In this document: in pieces, positions 1-7,072 of the stretch
Numbering within the stretch: position 1 is the stretch's first letter
Layout of the letters: each line of letters starts with the position of its first letter
Source: a bacterium
GTDB taxonomy: Bacteria > Patescibacteriota > Microgenomatia > Levybacterales > UBA12049
Assembly: GCA_021813005.1 (NCBI GenBank)
Contig: JAKAMH010000019.1
Coordinates: 4,868-13,631, forward strand
Length of the DNA: 8,764 bases
Direction: 5' to 3'
Notes under the pieces: generated by a model
Seen by the model: the letters and a program-made list of their open reading frames with translations, nothing else
Databases searched by the model: none
What the model was told of the DNA's origin: nothing
Program-made: the position numbers and the translations under genes

Positions 1-2
1 CA

Positions 3-1109
3 AAAGTTTGGGACGCACAGGGAAATGTGATGGAAGCAATGGCAGCTTTACCTGCAGCTGGAATCCCTCAACTAATGCTTGAGCCAAAGGCAGGACTTGG
101 ATTTGTCAATGGAGATAATTTCTCAACATCACTTGCACTGCTTCTTGCCGTTGATACACTCCATGCGATTCTTTTAACAAGTATCGTTAATGCTATGGTG
201 ATAGAGGTGCTTCGTGGAACAGATCGCTCATTTCACCCAATGCTTGGTAGTCTTCGTCCGCACGCGGGGCAGCAGGAGGCAGCATCTCTTTTCCGTTATC
301 TCTTACAGGGCAGTAGGCTGGCATATCAAGAAATGGCAGGTCATAAGAAGCGTGATAAGGGTGTAAGTGTCCAAGATGCATATAGTCTTCGTTGTCTATC
401 ACAGTTTCAAGGTGTGAATATTGAGAAAATTAAAGTATATCTTGATCAGATCACTGTGAATGCCAACTCAGTCTCAGACAATCCTCTCTGGGTTCCGGAT
501 GATATGGCTACAGAAGGCGAGAAACCATGGCAATGGGTCTCAGGCGGTAATTTTATCGCCATGCATATGGTTGAAGTATTGGATGGTTTGCGAAAGAGTA
601 TTACGCAGGCAGTTAAGTTGAATGACAGGCATCTTGCAAGGATGGTGGCAAAACATGCAAACAACGGTTTGCCTGCCAACTTGTCTGATAAGTCAGCCGT
701 TACTCAGTGCGCGTTTAAGGGTGTACAGATACAATCAGGAATGCTTGAAGTATACTCGATGGCGCTTTCCATGCCGATAAGTACACTATTTGGCGTACAT
801 GAAGAAGGTAATCAAGACGTGACGGCACATTCCCTCACGTCAGGCATTATGGGAATTGAAAACCTCCGACTGCTTCGCTATTCTATCGCGCAGAATCTCC
901 TTGCTGTTTCACAGGCTGTTGATCTGAGGGGAGGGCCGCGTCTCCTTTCACCTCATACGAAACCAATGTACGAGCTTGTCCGCTCGAAAGTTCCCTACAT
1001 TACAAAAGAGCAGCCGCTTCACAATGAAATTGAAGTGCTTTATGACACGATCGTGTCAGGTGAAGCAGTAAAAGTGGCCCGCTCTCAGGTCTTCTCGGAT
1101 TATATATAG
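3..1109 (+). CDS. MIO-type aromatic amino acid ammonia-lyase or aminomutase (PAL/TAL/HAL superfamily), 5' truncated by window edge
   Basis: The reading frame is open from base 3, so the GTG at 27 is internal and the N-terminus is missing. About 368 residues are visible of the usual 500-540. Family landmarks appear in order, numbered from base 3: VNG (about 35-37, substrate/MIO-contacting Asn), QDAYSLR (Gln, Tyr and Arg of the active site), NSVSDNP, SGGNF, GLPANL, NQDV, and the C-terminal LSPHT...VR..VP block. The Ala-Ser-Gly that cyclises to the MIO cofactor should lie roughly 50 bases upstream of the window and cannot be checked. NQDV resembles phenylalanine/tyrosine lyases and aminomutases; histidine lyases usually have NQEDH. 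The expected reaction is removal of ammonia from Phe/Tyr to give cinnamate/coumarate, or a 2,3-amino shift, in the cytoplasm. The loop after VNG reads DN where many homologues have T. The substrate-selecting residues lie upstream, so substrate is unresolved. It is first of four tightly spaced genes and ends 5 bases before the ligase. Confidence 0.9.
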   Translation, partial: KVWDAQGNVMEAMAALPAAGIPQLMLEPKAGLGFVNGDNFSTSLALLLAVDTLHAILLTSIVNAMVIEVLRGTDRSFHPMLGSLRPHAGQQEAASLFRYLLQGSRLAYQEMAGHKKRDKGVSVQDAYSLRCLSQFQGVNIEKIKVYLDQITVNANSVSDNPLWVPDDMATEGEKPWQWVSGGNFIAMHMVEVLDGLRKSITQAVKLNDRHLARMVAKHANNGLPANLSDKSAVTQCAFKGVQIQSGMLEVYSMALSMPISTLFGVHEEGNQDVTAHSLTSGIMGIENLRLLRYSIAQNLLAVSQAVDLRGGPRLLSPHTKPMYELVRSKVPYITKEQPLHNEIEVLYDTIVSGEAVKVARSQVFSDYI

Positions 1110-1114
1110 TATCT

Positions 1115-2599
1115 ATGAATGGAATGCAATCTTCGTCCAATCTACTTGATGAATGGTTGCGAAGCCCTATCTGGAGTAATTCCTCGTCCGGAGTGTCTAA
1201 CCTGCAGGAGCTTGGAGAACTAAAGGCGCTTGAGATTTTCCACATGGCAGTTGAGACGGTGCCTGCCTATAAAGATTTTCTCAAAAAGCATCACATCCAT
1301 CAGGATAGTATAGCGACGATTGCTGATTTTCGAAATGTTCCTCCCACAACAAAGGAAAACTATATCAATATTTATGATGCTCCCTCCCGCTGTGTAGGAG
1401 GAAGTCTTTTATCAAAGCACATGGTGTCAACAAGTTCCGGAACTACCGGTAAGCCTCATTTTTGGCCTCGAGATATTCGGACTGAGATCGAGGGAGCACA
1501 TGTCCATGAGATGCTTCTTCAGACTCTCTATGCCATTGCCGAGAAGAAGACACTGTTTATCAATGGCTTTGCCATGGGTAACTGGATAGCCGGAACATTT
1601 ACGCAGGCTTGTATCAATCTTGTCTCGTGGAAAGGATACCCGATGACACTGATGACTCCTGGTTATTCTTCTGAGACTATTATCGAAACACTTCAGGGTA
1701 TGGGTTCGATGTTTGATCAAGTTATCATTGCAGGGCACACGCCTTTTCTGAAAGATCTTGTCGAAGAAATGTCCGGTAAAGGAATAGATTTTGATGAACC
1801 TCCTCTTTATCTTCTCGGTACAGGACAAAGTATCAGCGAAGAATGGCGCACTTATATGCTTTCACTGCTTCATGCAGAACATGAGCCACACAGGTTTGTC
1901 AATTTATATGGTTCTGCCGATGCCGCGCTAATGGGTTTTGAGACAAAAGCAACAATAGTGATTAGGCAATTCCTCGCTCAACATCATGGACTATCGCGTA
2001 GTTTGTTTTCTGAAGAACGTCTCCCCTCTTTATACCAGTACGACCCGCGCTTTATTTATTTTGAGTCTGTCACAAATGAACTCCATATCACCAAATATGG
2101 TGGCGTTCCGCTTGTACGCTATAATATTCATGACACGGGTGGAGTGCTGTCTGCAGGGGACTTGTCCGGGATTGCGACAAATGCCGAGCGCGAAGACGAG
2201 GCAGATCTTTTGGGATTCCCTTTTGTGTATCTCTTTGGACGCGATAAGTTTATGACGAAGATATACGGTGCGAATGTCTATACAGAACATGTGCAGGCTG
2301 CTCTTGCCCACCAAGCACTTCAAAAAAAACTTACCGGGCGTTTCCAGATACTAATGGATTATGACAGGGAAAAAAACCCGAAGTTAAAAGTCAGGGTTGA
2401 GATGTGTAAAGGGATTAGTCATGATTCTTCTCTTGCTGATATGGTGCGAAATATTTTCGTTTCTGTCGTCTCTGAGCTCAATAGTGAGTATAAGGATGCC
2501 CTTTTAAGGAATGGAGAAAAGGCGTATCCTGAGATAATGCTCTATGAGCATGGGCATCAGACATACTTCCCGATCGGAAAGGTAAAAAAGACAGCGTGA
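1115..2599 (+). CDS. PaaK/CapK-like adenylate-forming ligase (phenylacetate-CoA ligase family)
   Basis: This 494-residue protein should activate a carboxylic acid as an acyl-AMP and then transfer it to CoA or another thiol. It carries the PaaK-type N-terminal VPAY (49-52) and PPTTKENY (76-83) motifs and the phosphate loop STSSGTTGKP (105-114). It also has the adenine-site NLYGSAD (263-269), PLVRYNIHD (332-340, with the conserved Arg and Asp), and the hinge block FGRDKFMTKIYGANVY (374-389). The C-terminal GK at 488-489 could be the catalytic lysine of the rotating domain. It is longer than typical PaaK (about 430-440), with extra sequence around 275-310. It begins 5 bases after the lyase stop with no visible Shine-Dalgarno; ATG at 1124 is an alternative start. 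Its end overlaps the next gene by GTGA. The obvious inferred substrate is the acid made by the upstream lyase (cinnamate, coumarate or a beta-amino acid). The sequence alone does not prove the substrate or a CoA acceptor. Confidence 0.88.
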   Translation: MNGMQSSSNLLDEWLRSPIWSNSSSGVSNLQELGELKALEIFHMAVETVPAYKDFLKKHHIHQDSIATIADFRNVPPTTKENYINIYDAPSRCVGGSLLSKHMVSTSSGTTGKPHFWPRDIRTEIEGAHVHEMLLQTLYAIAEKKTLFINGFAMGNWIAGTFTQACINLVSWKGYPMTLMTPGYSSETIIETLQGMGSMFDQVIIAGHTPFLKDLVEEMSGKGIDFDEPPLYLLGTGQSISEEWRTYMLSLLHAEHEPHRFVNLYGSADAALMGFETKATIVIRQFLAQHHGLSRSLFSEERLPSLYQYDPRFIYFESVTNELHITKYGGVPLVRYNIHDTGGVLSAGDLSGIATNAEREDEADLLGFPFVYLFGRDKFMTKIYGANVYTEHVQAALAHQALQKKLTGRFQILMDYDREKNPKLKVRVEMCKGISHDSSLADMVRNIFVSVVSELNSEYKDALLRNGEKAYPEIMLYEHGHQTYFPIGKVKKTA

Positions 2600-3618
2600 A
2601 CAATAAGTTAAAAGTAATGCAGCTTATTTTGGCTGAACTGTGGGAGGATGCCGTATTTAATGAGCATTCCATGGCAGCGCTGCAGAGATTTTCAGAATTG
2701 ACTGAGGAGAGGCATCTCAAACCTGAGGATGCATTTGAACAGTGTAGGGAAGATATGTATTACTCCCTCTCTACGTCACGTAATAGAAACTTGATCTCCA
2801 CTTTCCAGCAGGACAGATTGCGGAATACTGTTGTGGGATTTTTTGGCTTGAGCGTTGGTTCAAATGCTGCAATTACCTGGATGTTGGAATCCCGGGCAAA
2901 GGATGTGAAAATTGCTGACCCTGACTATGTTTCACCCACAAATTTGAACAGGCTGCAATTTGGCTGGGATAGTGTCGGGCAGCTTAAGGTTGATGTTGTC
3001 GCTGAGTTCCTTCTGTCAATCAATCCCTTTACACGTGTTGTAAAGGTTTCAGAGAAAAGTTTTGAAAGTACAAAAGAGTTGTTTCTTGGGGAAAATAACC
3101 TAGATATAGTAGTTGATGCAATTGATGATGTTCAAGGAAAGATCCTGCTTCGTAGACTGTGTAAGGAGTATAAAATTCCTCTTGTTTCAGCTGCGGATGT
3201 CGGCGACAACGTAACCCTGGATATCGAACGTTATGATCTTTCGCCTCAGCCTGATTTTTTCTTAGGACGAGTGCCTGAAATAGAAAAGCTTGATCTTAGT
3301 AAGCTTTCAGAGAACGCGAGACGTCGGACTATAGTGCAACTTGTGGGCTATGAAGAGCATAGTGAAGAAATGCTTTCCTCTCTCTTGGGTTTGGGTGAGA
3401 CACTTGGAACATGGCCTCAACTCGGGGCTACGGCAACAATCGGGGGCGGAGTTGTGACAACAGTAATTAAAAAAATTGTCCTTGGTGAAAAGGTAAAAAG
3501 CGGCAGATATTATATTTCCTTTGATGGTCTCCTGGCTTCGGATTATAACAGTAGAGAACGCAAAGAAAAAAGAAGAGAGTTAATTGAAAAAGTGGAAAAA
3601 AAGCTAAATAAAATATGA
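2596..3618 (+). CDS. ThiF/E1-like adenylyltransferase, N-terminal half of an Rv1355c (MoeY)-type protein
   Basis: This 340-residue protein starts at GTG within the GTGA overlap with the ligase stop. After a helical leader of about 75 residues comes a Rossmann fold of the ThiF/MoeB/E1 superfamily: nucleotide loop GLSVGSN (84-90), ADPDYVSPTNLNR (107-119) with the acidic and Asn/Arg ATP-site residues, a lysine after GQL (K131), INPF (142-145) and VVDAIDDVQGK (172-182). E1-like enzymes adenylate a carboxylate, classically the C-terminus of a ubiquitin-like protein or peptide. There are only two cysteines (C50, C189), no paired CxxC zinc motif and no obvious catalytic-Cys loop, unlike ThiF/MoeB. 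The leader RNRNLIS and the late GTWPQLG (271-277) resemble what I recall of mycobacterial Rv1355c, where this domain is fused to a nitroreductase. Here that partner is the next gene, overlapping by ATGA. The adenylated substrate is unknown, and a molybdopterin role is doubtful because no cofactor genes are present. Confidence 0.85.
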   Translation: MNNKLKVMQLILAELWEDAVFNEHSMAALQRFSELTEERHLKPEDAFEQCREDMYYSLSTSRNRNLISTFQQDRLRNTVVGFFGLSVGSNAAITWMLESRAKDVKIADPDYVSPTNLNRLQFGWDSVGQLKVDVVAEFLLSINPFTRVVKVSEKSFESTKELFLGENNLDIVVDAIDDVQGKILLRRLCKEYKIPLVSAADVGDNVTLDIERYDLSPQPDFFLGRVPEIEKLDLSKLSENARRRTIVQLVGYEEHSEEMLSSLLGLGETLGTWPQLGATATIGGGVVTTVIKKIVLGEKVKSGRYYISFDGLLASDYNSRERKEKRRELIEKVEKKLNKI

Positions 3619-4712
3619 TGGACACCTCCCCTCTATCAAAAGAACAAATCGAGATACTTATTGAAGCAGGCGCGAGAGCGCCATCTGGGGGTAATATGCA
3701 GCCGTGGATCGTTGCCACTCATGCATATGGAATAAGGGTCTCACTTGATGAAAAACGTTCATGCGCCAGTTGGTTTTTGGATGTAGACCGATATGCGTCA
3801 ATCTTTGCGCTTGGTTGTTTTGTAGAGAATGTTTCTCTCAAAGCATCATCTCTTGGTCTGCGTTCAGACGTGCGAGTGAAAGAAGGAAAAGAAACAAAAG
3901 ATTTCTCTTGCGAAGTTGTGTTTCACCATACAGGTTCACCGTCTGACCAAGTACTGGCAGATACAATTCCCATACGTACGACAAATAGAAGATTTTTTGA
4001 TGGAACGCTTATCGCAGGAGAGTTGCTACAAAAGCTGCAAAGTGTCCTGCAGAAAGAAAAAGTTCCCGTTCTGCTTCATACCATTTATGAAGAAACTGAC
4101 AAAAAGACGTTGGCGCGGATGCTTGCTGATGCGGATGGGATACGAATGACAAAGGAAGAACCATTTTCTCAGATGATGCATGAGTTTCGTTGGTCTAAAG
4201 ACGAAGTAGTCCAAACAAAAGATGGGCTTGACTTGGCAACGCTCGAGTTGCCGGGTAACGCTGAACAAATGTTAAGACTTCTTCGATCGTTCCAGTTTAC
4301 GCGAAAGATGCTTCCCAGACAAGCGCTGGGAGATTTTACAAAACCACTACTTCTCGGTTGTTCACATCTATGTTGTTTAGCGGTGGATGCCCCAGTGACA
4401 CAAAGTTCAATTTTTGCGGCGGGAAGACAGGCTGAGCGTGTATGGCTTAAGGCAACCGCGCTCGGGCTCGCATTTCATCCTTGGACGACGCTGGTGTTTT
4501 TTCTTCTTCGTCTGAAACTCTTGCATGGAGAAGGGTTTAGTTTATCTGAAAAAAAAGAGCTTGCCTCACTTGATGGGAAATTTCGAGAGGTCTTTGGATT
4601 GGAGCAGTCTGAAACCCCTGTTTTCCTTTTTCGCTTATCGTATGCTAACCCTCCCACAGCCCGTGCGCTCCGTCTGCCGGTTAATGCTTTTACTACATTT
4701 GCTAAGGAGTGA
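3615..4712 (+). CDS. Acg-like nitroreductase-family flavoprotein (partner of the ThiF-like protein)
   Basis: This 365-residue protein belongs to the FMN-binding nitroreductase fold, Acg/Rv3131-like branch. The N-terminal FMN phosphate motif ARAPSGGNMQPW lies at 20-31. The Acg-type IRTTNRRFF follows at 120-128, the second-half GRQAERVWLKATALGL at 270-285 and a terminal RALRLPV at 350-356. The family includes NAD(P)H-dependent reductases and FMN-binding or FMN-sequestering proteins, so catalytic activity is not guaranteed. ATGA overlaps the stop of the ThiF-like gene, and a second ATG follows at once at 3618. Overlap and order suggest translational coupling and a physical complex, as in the fused Rv1355c-type proteins. 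The inferred role is reduction or oxidation of the adenylated or conjugated product of the operon. It differs from SagB-type azoline dehydrogenases, and no YcaO gene is near. It closes the four-gene cassette; the next gene starts 37 bases on. Confidence 0.85.
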   Translation: MMDTSPLSKEQIEILIEAGARAPSGGNMQPWIVATHAYGIRVSLDEKRSCASWFLDVDRYASIFALGCFVENVSLKASSLGLRSDVRVKEGKETKDFSCEVVFHHTGSPSDQVLADTIPIRTTNRRFFDGTLIAGELLQKLQSVLQKEKVPVLLHTIYEETDKKTLARMLADADGIRMTKEEPFSQMMHEFRWSKDEVVQTKDGLDLATLELPGNAEQMLRLLRSFQFTRKMLPRQALGDFTKPLLLGCSHLCCLAVDAPVTQSSIFAAGRQAERVWLKATALGLAFHPWTTLVFFLLRLKLLHGEGFSLSEKKELASLDGKFREVFGLEQSETPVFLFRLSYANPPTARALRLPVNAFTTFAKE

Positions 4713-4727
4713 GGAATTCTGTAAGAT
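4699..4727 (+). promoter_or_regulatory. possible sigma70-type promoter for the histidine kinase gene
   Basis: TTGCTA (4699-4704) and TAAGAT (4722-4727) are separated by 17 bases; each matches four of six consensus positions. The -35 lies in the last codons of the nitroreductase gene. Initiation would fall near 4733-4735, leaving a leader of only about 15 bases before ATG 4750. A weak AGG at 4737-4739 is the only Shine-Dalgarno-like element. The kinase could equally be read from the upstream transcript. Confidence 0.3.
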
Positions 4728-4749
4728 TTTATTACCAGGTTAAAATTAC

Positions 4750-6975
4750 ATGTTACCCACAGAACTTGCTATAGTTGTTGTTGCCATTATCGGGAACGTT
4801 GGAATTGGTCTTTTTACGCTTTTCAAGAATAGCAAACATGCAACAAATAAGCTTCTTTTCCTCTTTATTGTTACAATCGTCCTCTATCTGGTTTCCAATG
4901 CATTTCTAACTTCACAGACGACTGACGCGGGTACATTTTTTTGGGTAAAAATGGTCATGTCAATTGCGGCACTTATTAATATTGCATTTTTTCTTCTTGT
5001 CTCAACATTTCCCCGCCAGAGACTTCAGACAAGTCCAGTGGTATTTTGGTTGACGCTCCTCTCTCCTCTGCCTGTTTTTCTTCTTGCTCAGGCAAATCTA
5101 GTATTTACATCAGTTACAACAGTTAACTCAGGGGCTGGTATACCAGGACCCGGAATGCCGATATTTCTCCTGCATACAGTTGTTTTTCTGGGGGCTGGGT
5201 TCGTCATTCTCATAAGAAAATTTCGTCGAGCAGTCGGTCTTGAAAAGACACAGCTTCGCCTGTTTTTAATTGGCACAGTTGCTATGTTTTTTCTTATATT
5301 AGTTACAAATCTGCTGTTTGTTATATTTTTGCATACGGCAGCATTTATTAATCTTTTGCCAATATATACATTATTTTTTGTCGGGGTTATAAGCTACACA
5401 ATTATCAAACATAGGTTTCTGGATATACGGCTTATTGTGGCGCGAACCGTGGCATATGTTATTACCGTTGCTGTACTGACATTTCTTTATGCGGGGGCAA
5501 TCTTCTGGGTCAGCGGACTTCTATTACAGGAGCCGCCTCCCACGACGCAACTTATTGCATACGTTCTGCTGACACTATTTGTTGCCTTTACGTTCCAGTG
5601 GCTTCGTAGTCAGCTTGAGAATGTGACAGACAAAATATTCTTTAAGGGAGGATACAACTCATCTGAGCTTCTTTCCACTTTAACTCGGATCATGGCTACG
5701 ACACTACATTTAGAGGATATTGCCAAAAATACACTTGAAGTATTGATGAAAAACATGAAGATTGAACATGGTACATTTGTAGTGCTCCGTGACAAAGATA
5801 TGTATCCTCCTATCTCAAAAGGGGCATATGCAATGCATGTGAAACGTGAGGAGATTGACTACCTCCTCTCCCTAAGCAGATTAATTATCTTTGATGAAGA
5901 GGAGGATGGCAAGGTAAAAGATATGCTTCGTAAGCACGAAATTGCCATTGTTCTCCCGCTCTATGCTGAGCAAAAGGTTGAAGGGGCGCTGCTTCTCGGC
6001 GGAAAACAGTCAGGAGATATTTACTCTTCGCAGGACATTACGCTTCTTGAGATATTTGGCCCGGAAGTGTCCGTAGCTATCCAGAACGCAAAGGCTTATG
6101 AGGAAATTGAACGCTTTAATCTGAGGCTTAAGGAAGAAGTGGAGAGGGCGACACACGACCTGAAACTGGCCAATGATAAGCTTAAAGAACTGGACAAGCT
6201 CAAGGATGACTTTGTCTCTGTGGCATCACATGAGTTGCGGACGCCGATGACAGCGATAAAATCATACCTCTGGATGGCGCTCGCCGGTAAAGGCGGAAAG
6301 CTGAGCGAGAAACAAAAGTACTATCTCGGCCGTTCCTATAGTTCGGTAGACAGGCTCATCAAGCTGGTGAACGATATGCTCAATATCTCGCGGATTGAGT
6401 CAGGACGTCTGACGGTATCCTTTCAAAAAGTTGACGTAAAAGCCCTTGTACAAGATGTGGTTGAGGAGGTGCAGCCGCGGGCACGTGAACTCGCGGTCAG
6501 TGTCGTGCTTGAGGCAAAGAGCAAGCTGGTACCGGTTGTAGCTGACCCTGATAAAATAAAGGAGGTACTCTTTAATCTCATCGGCAATTCATTGAAGTTT
6601 ACCCCCCGAAACGGCAGAATAACCGTGGCAATTACACAGAACTCGACAACGACGACGATCAGTGTTTCAGACACCGGAGTTGGTATAGAAAAAGACGATG
6701 TGCCCAAGCTCTTCCAAAAATTTGGTATGATCGCCGGTTCTTATGCCACCAACCAGCCTGCACAGGGTACGGGCCTTGGCCTCTATATCTCAAGATCGAT
6801 TGTTGACATACATGGCGGTACGATAAGGGCTGAGTCCAAAGGCAGAAACCAAGGTGCCTCATTCAGGTTTACACTTAGAAACTACACTGACAAGATCTTT
6901 GCCGAGATGAGTAAAAAATATAACTCGGAAAATACCAAAGAAGAGATCGGGATCATCCATACGGCGCTTACCTAA
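4750..6975 (+). CDS. multi-pass membrane sensor histidine kinase (7TM-type input, GAF, HisKA, HATPase_c)
   Basis: This 741-residue protein is a sensor kinase that should autophosphorylate on His and pass phosphate to a response regulator. Hydrophobic segments lie at about 5-25, 33-53, 63-85, 97-117, 138-156, 169-195 and 202-218, a 7TM-like input module. Two more follow at about 232-258 and 267-283. Residues about 305-450 look like a GAF domain and 450-485 a coiled coil. HisKA holds SHELRTP (493-499; phospho-acceptor H494). The ATPase has the N-box around NLIGNSLKFTP (609-619), G1 DTGVGI (641-646), F-box FQKF (655-658) and G2 GTGLGL (673-678), so all catalytic elements are intact. A polar tail of about 30 residues follows. 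There is no receiver domain and no response regulator in the window, so it is an orphan as far as can be seen. The ligand is unknown. ATG 4750 is chosen because it follows an in-frame TAA closely and begins the first membrane helix. Confidence 0.93.
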   Translation: MLPTELAIVVVAIIGNVGIGLFTLFKNSKHATNKLLFLFIVTIVLYLVSNAFLTSQTTDAGTFFWVKMVMSIAALINIAFFLLVSTFPRQRLQTSPVVFWLTLLSPLPVFLLAQANLVFTSVTTVNSGAGIPGPGMPIFLLHTVVFLGAGFVILIRKFRRAVGLEKTQLRLFLIGTVAMFFLILVTNLLFVIFLHTAAFINLLPIYTLFFVGVISYTIIKHRFLDIRLIVARTVAYVITVAVLTFLYAGAIFWVSGLLLQEPPPTTQLIAYVLLTLFVAFTFQWLRSQLENVTDKIFFKGGYNSSELLSTLTRIMATTLHLEDIAKNTLEVLMKNMKIEHGTFVVLRDKDMYPPISKGAYAMHVKREEIDYLLSLSRLIIFDEEEDGKVKDMLRKHEIAIVLPLYAEQKVEGALLLGGKQSGDIYSSQDITLLEIFGPEVSVAIQNAKAYEEIERFNLRLKEEVERATHDLKLANDKLKELDKLKDDFVSVASHELRTPMTAIKSYLWMALAGKGGKLSEKQKYYLGRSYSSVDRLIKLVNDMLNISRIESGRLTVSFQKVDVKALVQDVVEEVQPRARELAVSVVLEAKSKLVPVVADPDKIKEVLFNLIGNSLKFTPRNGRITVAITQNSTTTTISVSDTGVGIEKDDVPKLFQKFGMIAGSYATNQPAQGTGLGLYISRSIVDIHGGTIRAESKGRNQGASFRFTLRNYTDKIFAEMSKKYNSENTKEEIGIIHTALT

Positions 6976-6985
6976 AATATGCGCC
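6963..6985 (+). terminator. weak hairpin spanning the kinase stop codon, possible attenuating terminator
   Basis: GGCGC (6963-6967) is perfectly complementary to GCGCC (6981-6985) across a 13-base loop that contains the TAA stop. Only a mixed TACTTTA follows, not a clear U-tract. The stem is short and the loop large, so it may be chance. It does sit exactly where the kinase unit should end and before a candidate promoter. Confidence 0.2.
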
Positions 6986-6997
6986 TACTTTACCCAC

Positions 6998-7027
6998 TTG
7001 ACAAAGATGCAAGCGGTATGTTTTACT
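6998..7027 (+). promoter_or_regulatory. candidate promoter for the pilin-glycosyltransferase unit
   Basis: A perfect TTGACA (6998-7003) is followed 18 bases later by TTTACT (7022-7027), preceded by TG one base away (extended -10, TGn). The -10 itself is imperfect, lacking the usual A at position 2. Transcription would start near 7034 and give a leader of about 39 bases. The leader has no Shine-Dalgarno at normal spacing; AGG at 7050-7052 is 20 bases from ATG 7073. The rest of the 97-base gap shows nothing else recognisable. Confidence 0.45.
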
Positions 7028-7072
7028 TAATGTAGCGTTACAGTCTGATAGGTAGATGATCTAACTGCCCAT

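Noticed and set aside
3..1109. Calling the first gene hutH (histidine ammonia-lyase)
   Set aside because: The NQDV motif is PAL/TAL/aminomutase-like rather than the NQEDH typical of HutH, and no hutU, hutI or hutG neighbour is present. The substrate is left open.
1427..1828. Reverse-strand open frame of 133 codons opposite the ligase gene
   Set aside because: It is antisense to the phosphate-loop region of a well-supported gene, has no recognisable domain and is explained by codon bias on the other strand. The other reverse-strand frames were dismissed on the same grounds.
2322..2329. Run of eight A in the ligase gene (a similar A run occurs near 4550 and a T run near 7700) as possible programmed slippage or sequencing frameshift sites
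   Set aside because: The reading frames continue with family-consistent protein on both sides of each run, so there is no sign of a frameshift.
2596..3618. Molybdopterin biosynthesis gene moeB/moeY
   Set aside because: No other molybdenum cofactor gene is present and the zinc-binding CxxC pairs of MoeB are missing. The MoeY name of the mycobacterial homologue is not functional evidence.
2596..4712. Azoline-forming RiPP machinery (SagB-like dehydrogenase plus E1-like partner)
   Set aside because: No YcaO gene or precursor peptide is visible, and the flavoprotein has Acg-type motifs (RTTNRRFF) rather than those of SagB. The Rv1355c-type pairing fits better.
4726..4746. AT-only inverted repeat ATTTTA...TAAAAT before the kinase start
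   Set aside because: A six-base A/T stem with a nine-base loop is thermodynamically weak and expected by chance in AT-rich DNA.
7056..7064. Two-codon upstream frame (ATG ATC TAA) in the pilin leader
   Set aside because: It is too short to be more than chance and has no ribosome-binding context.
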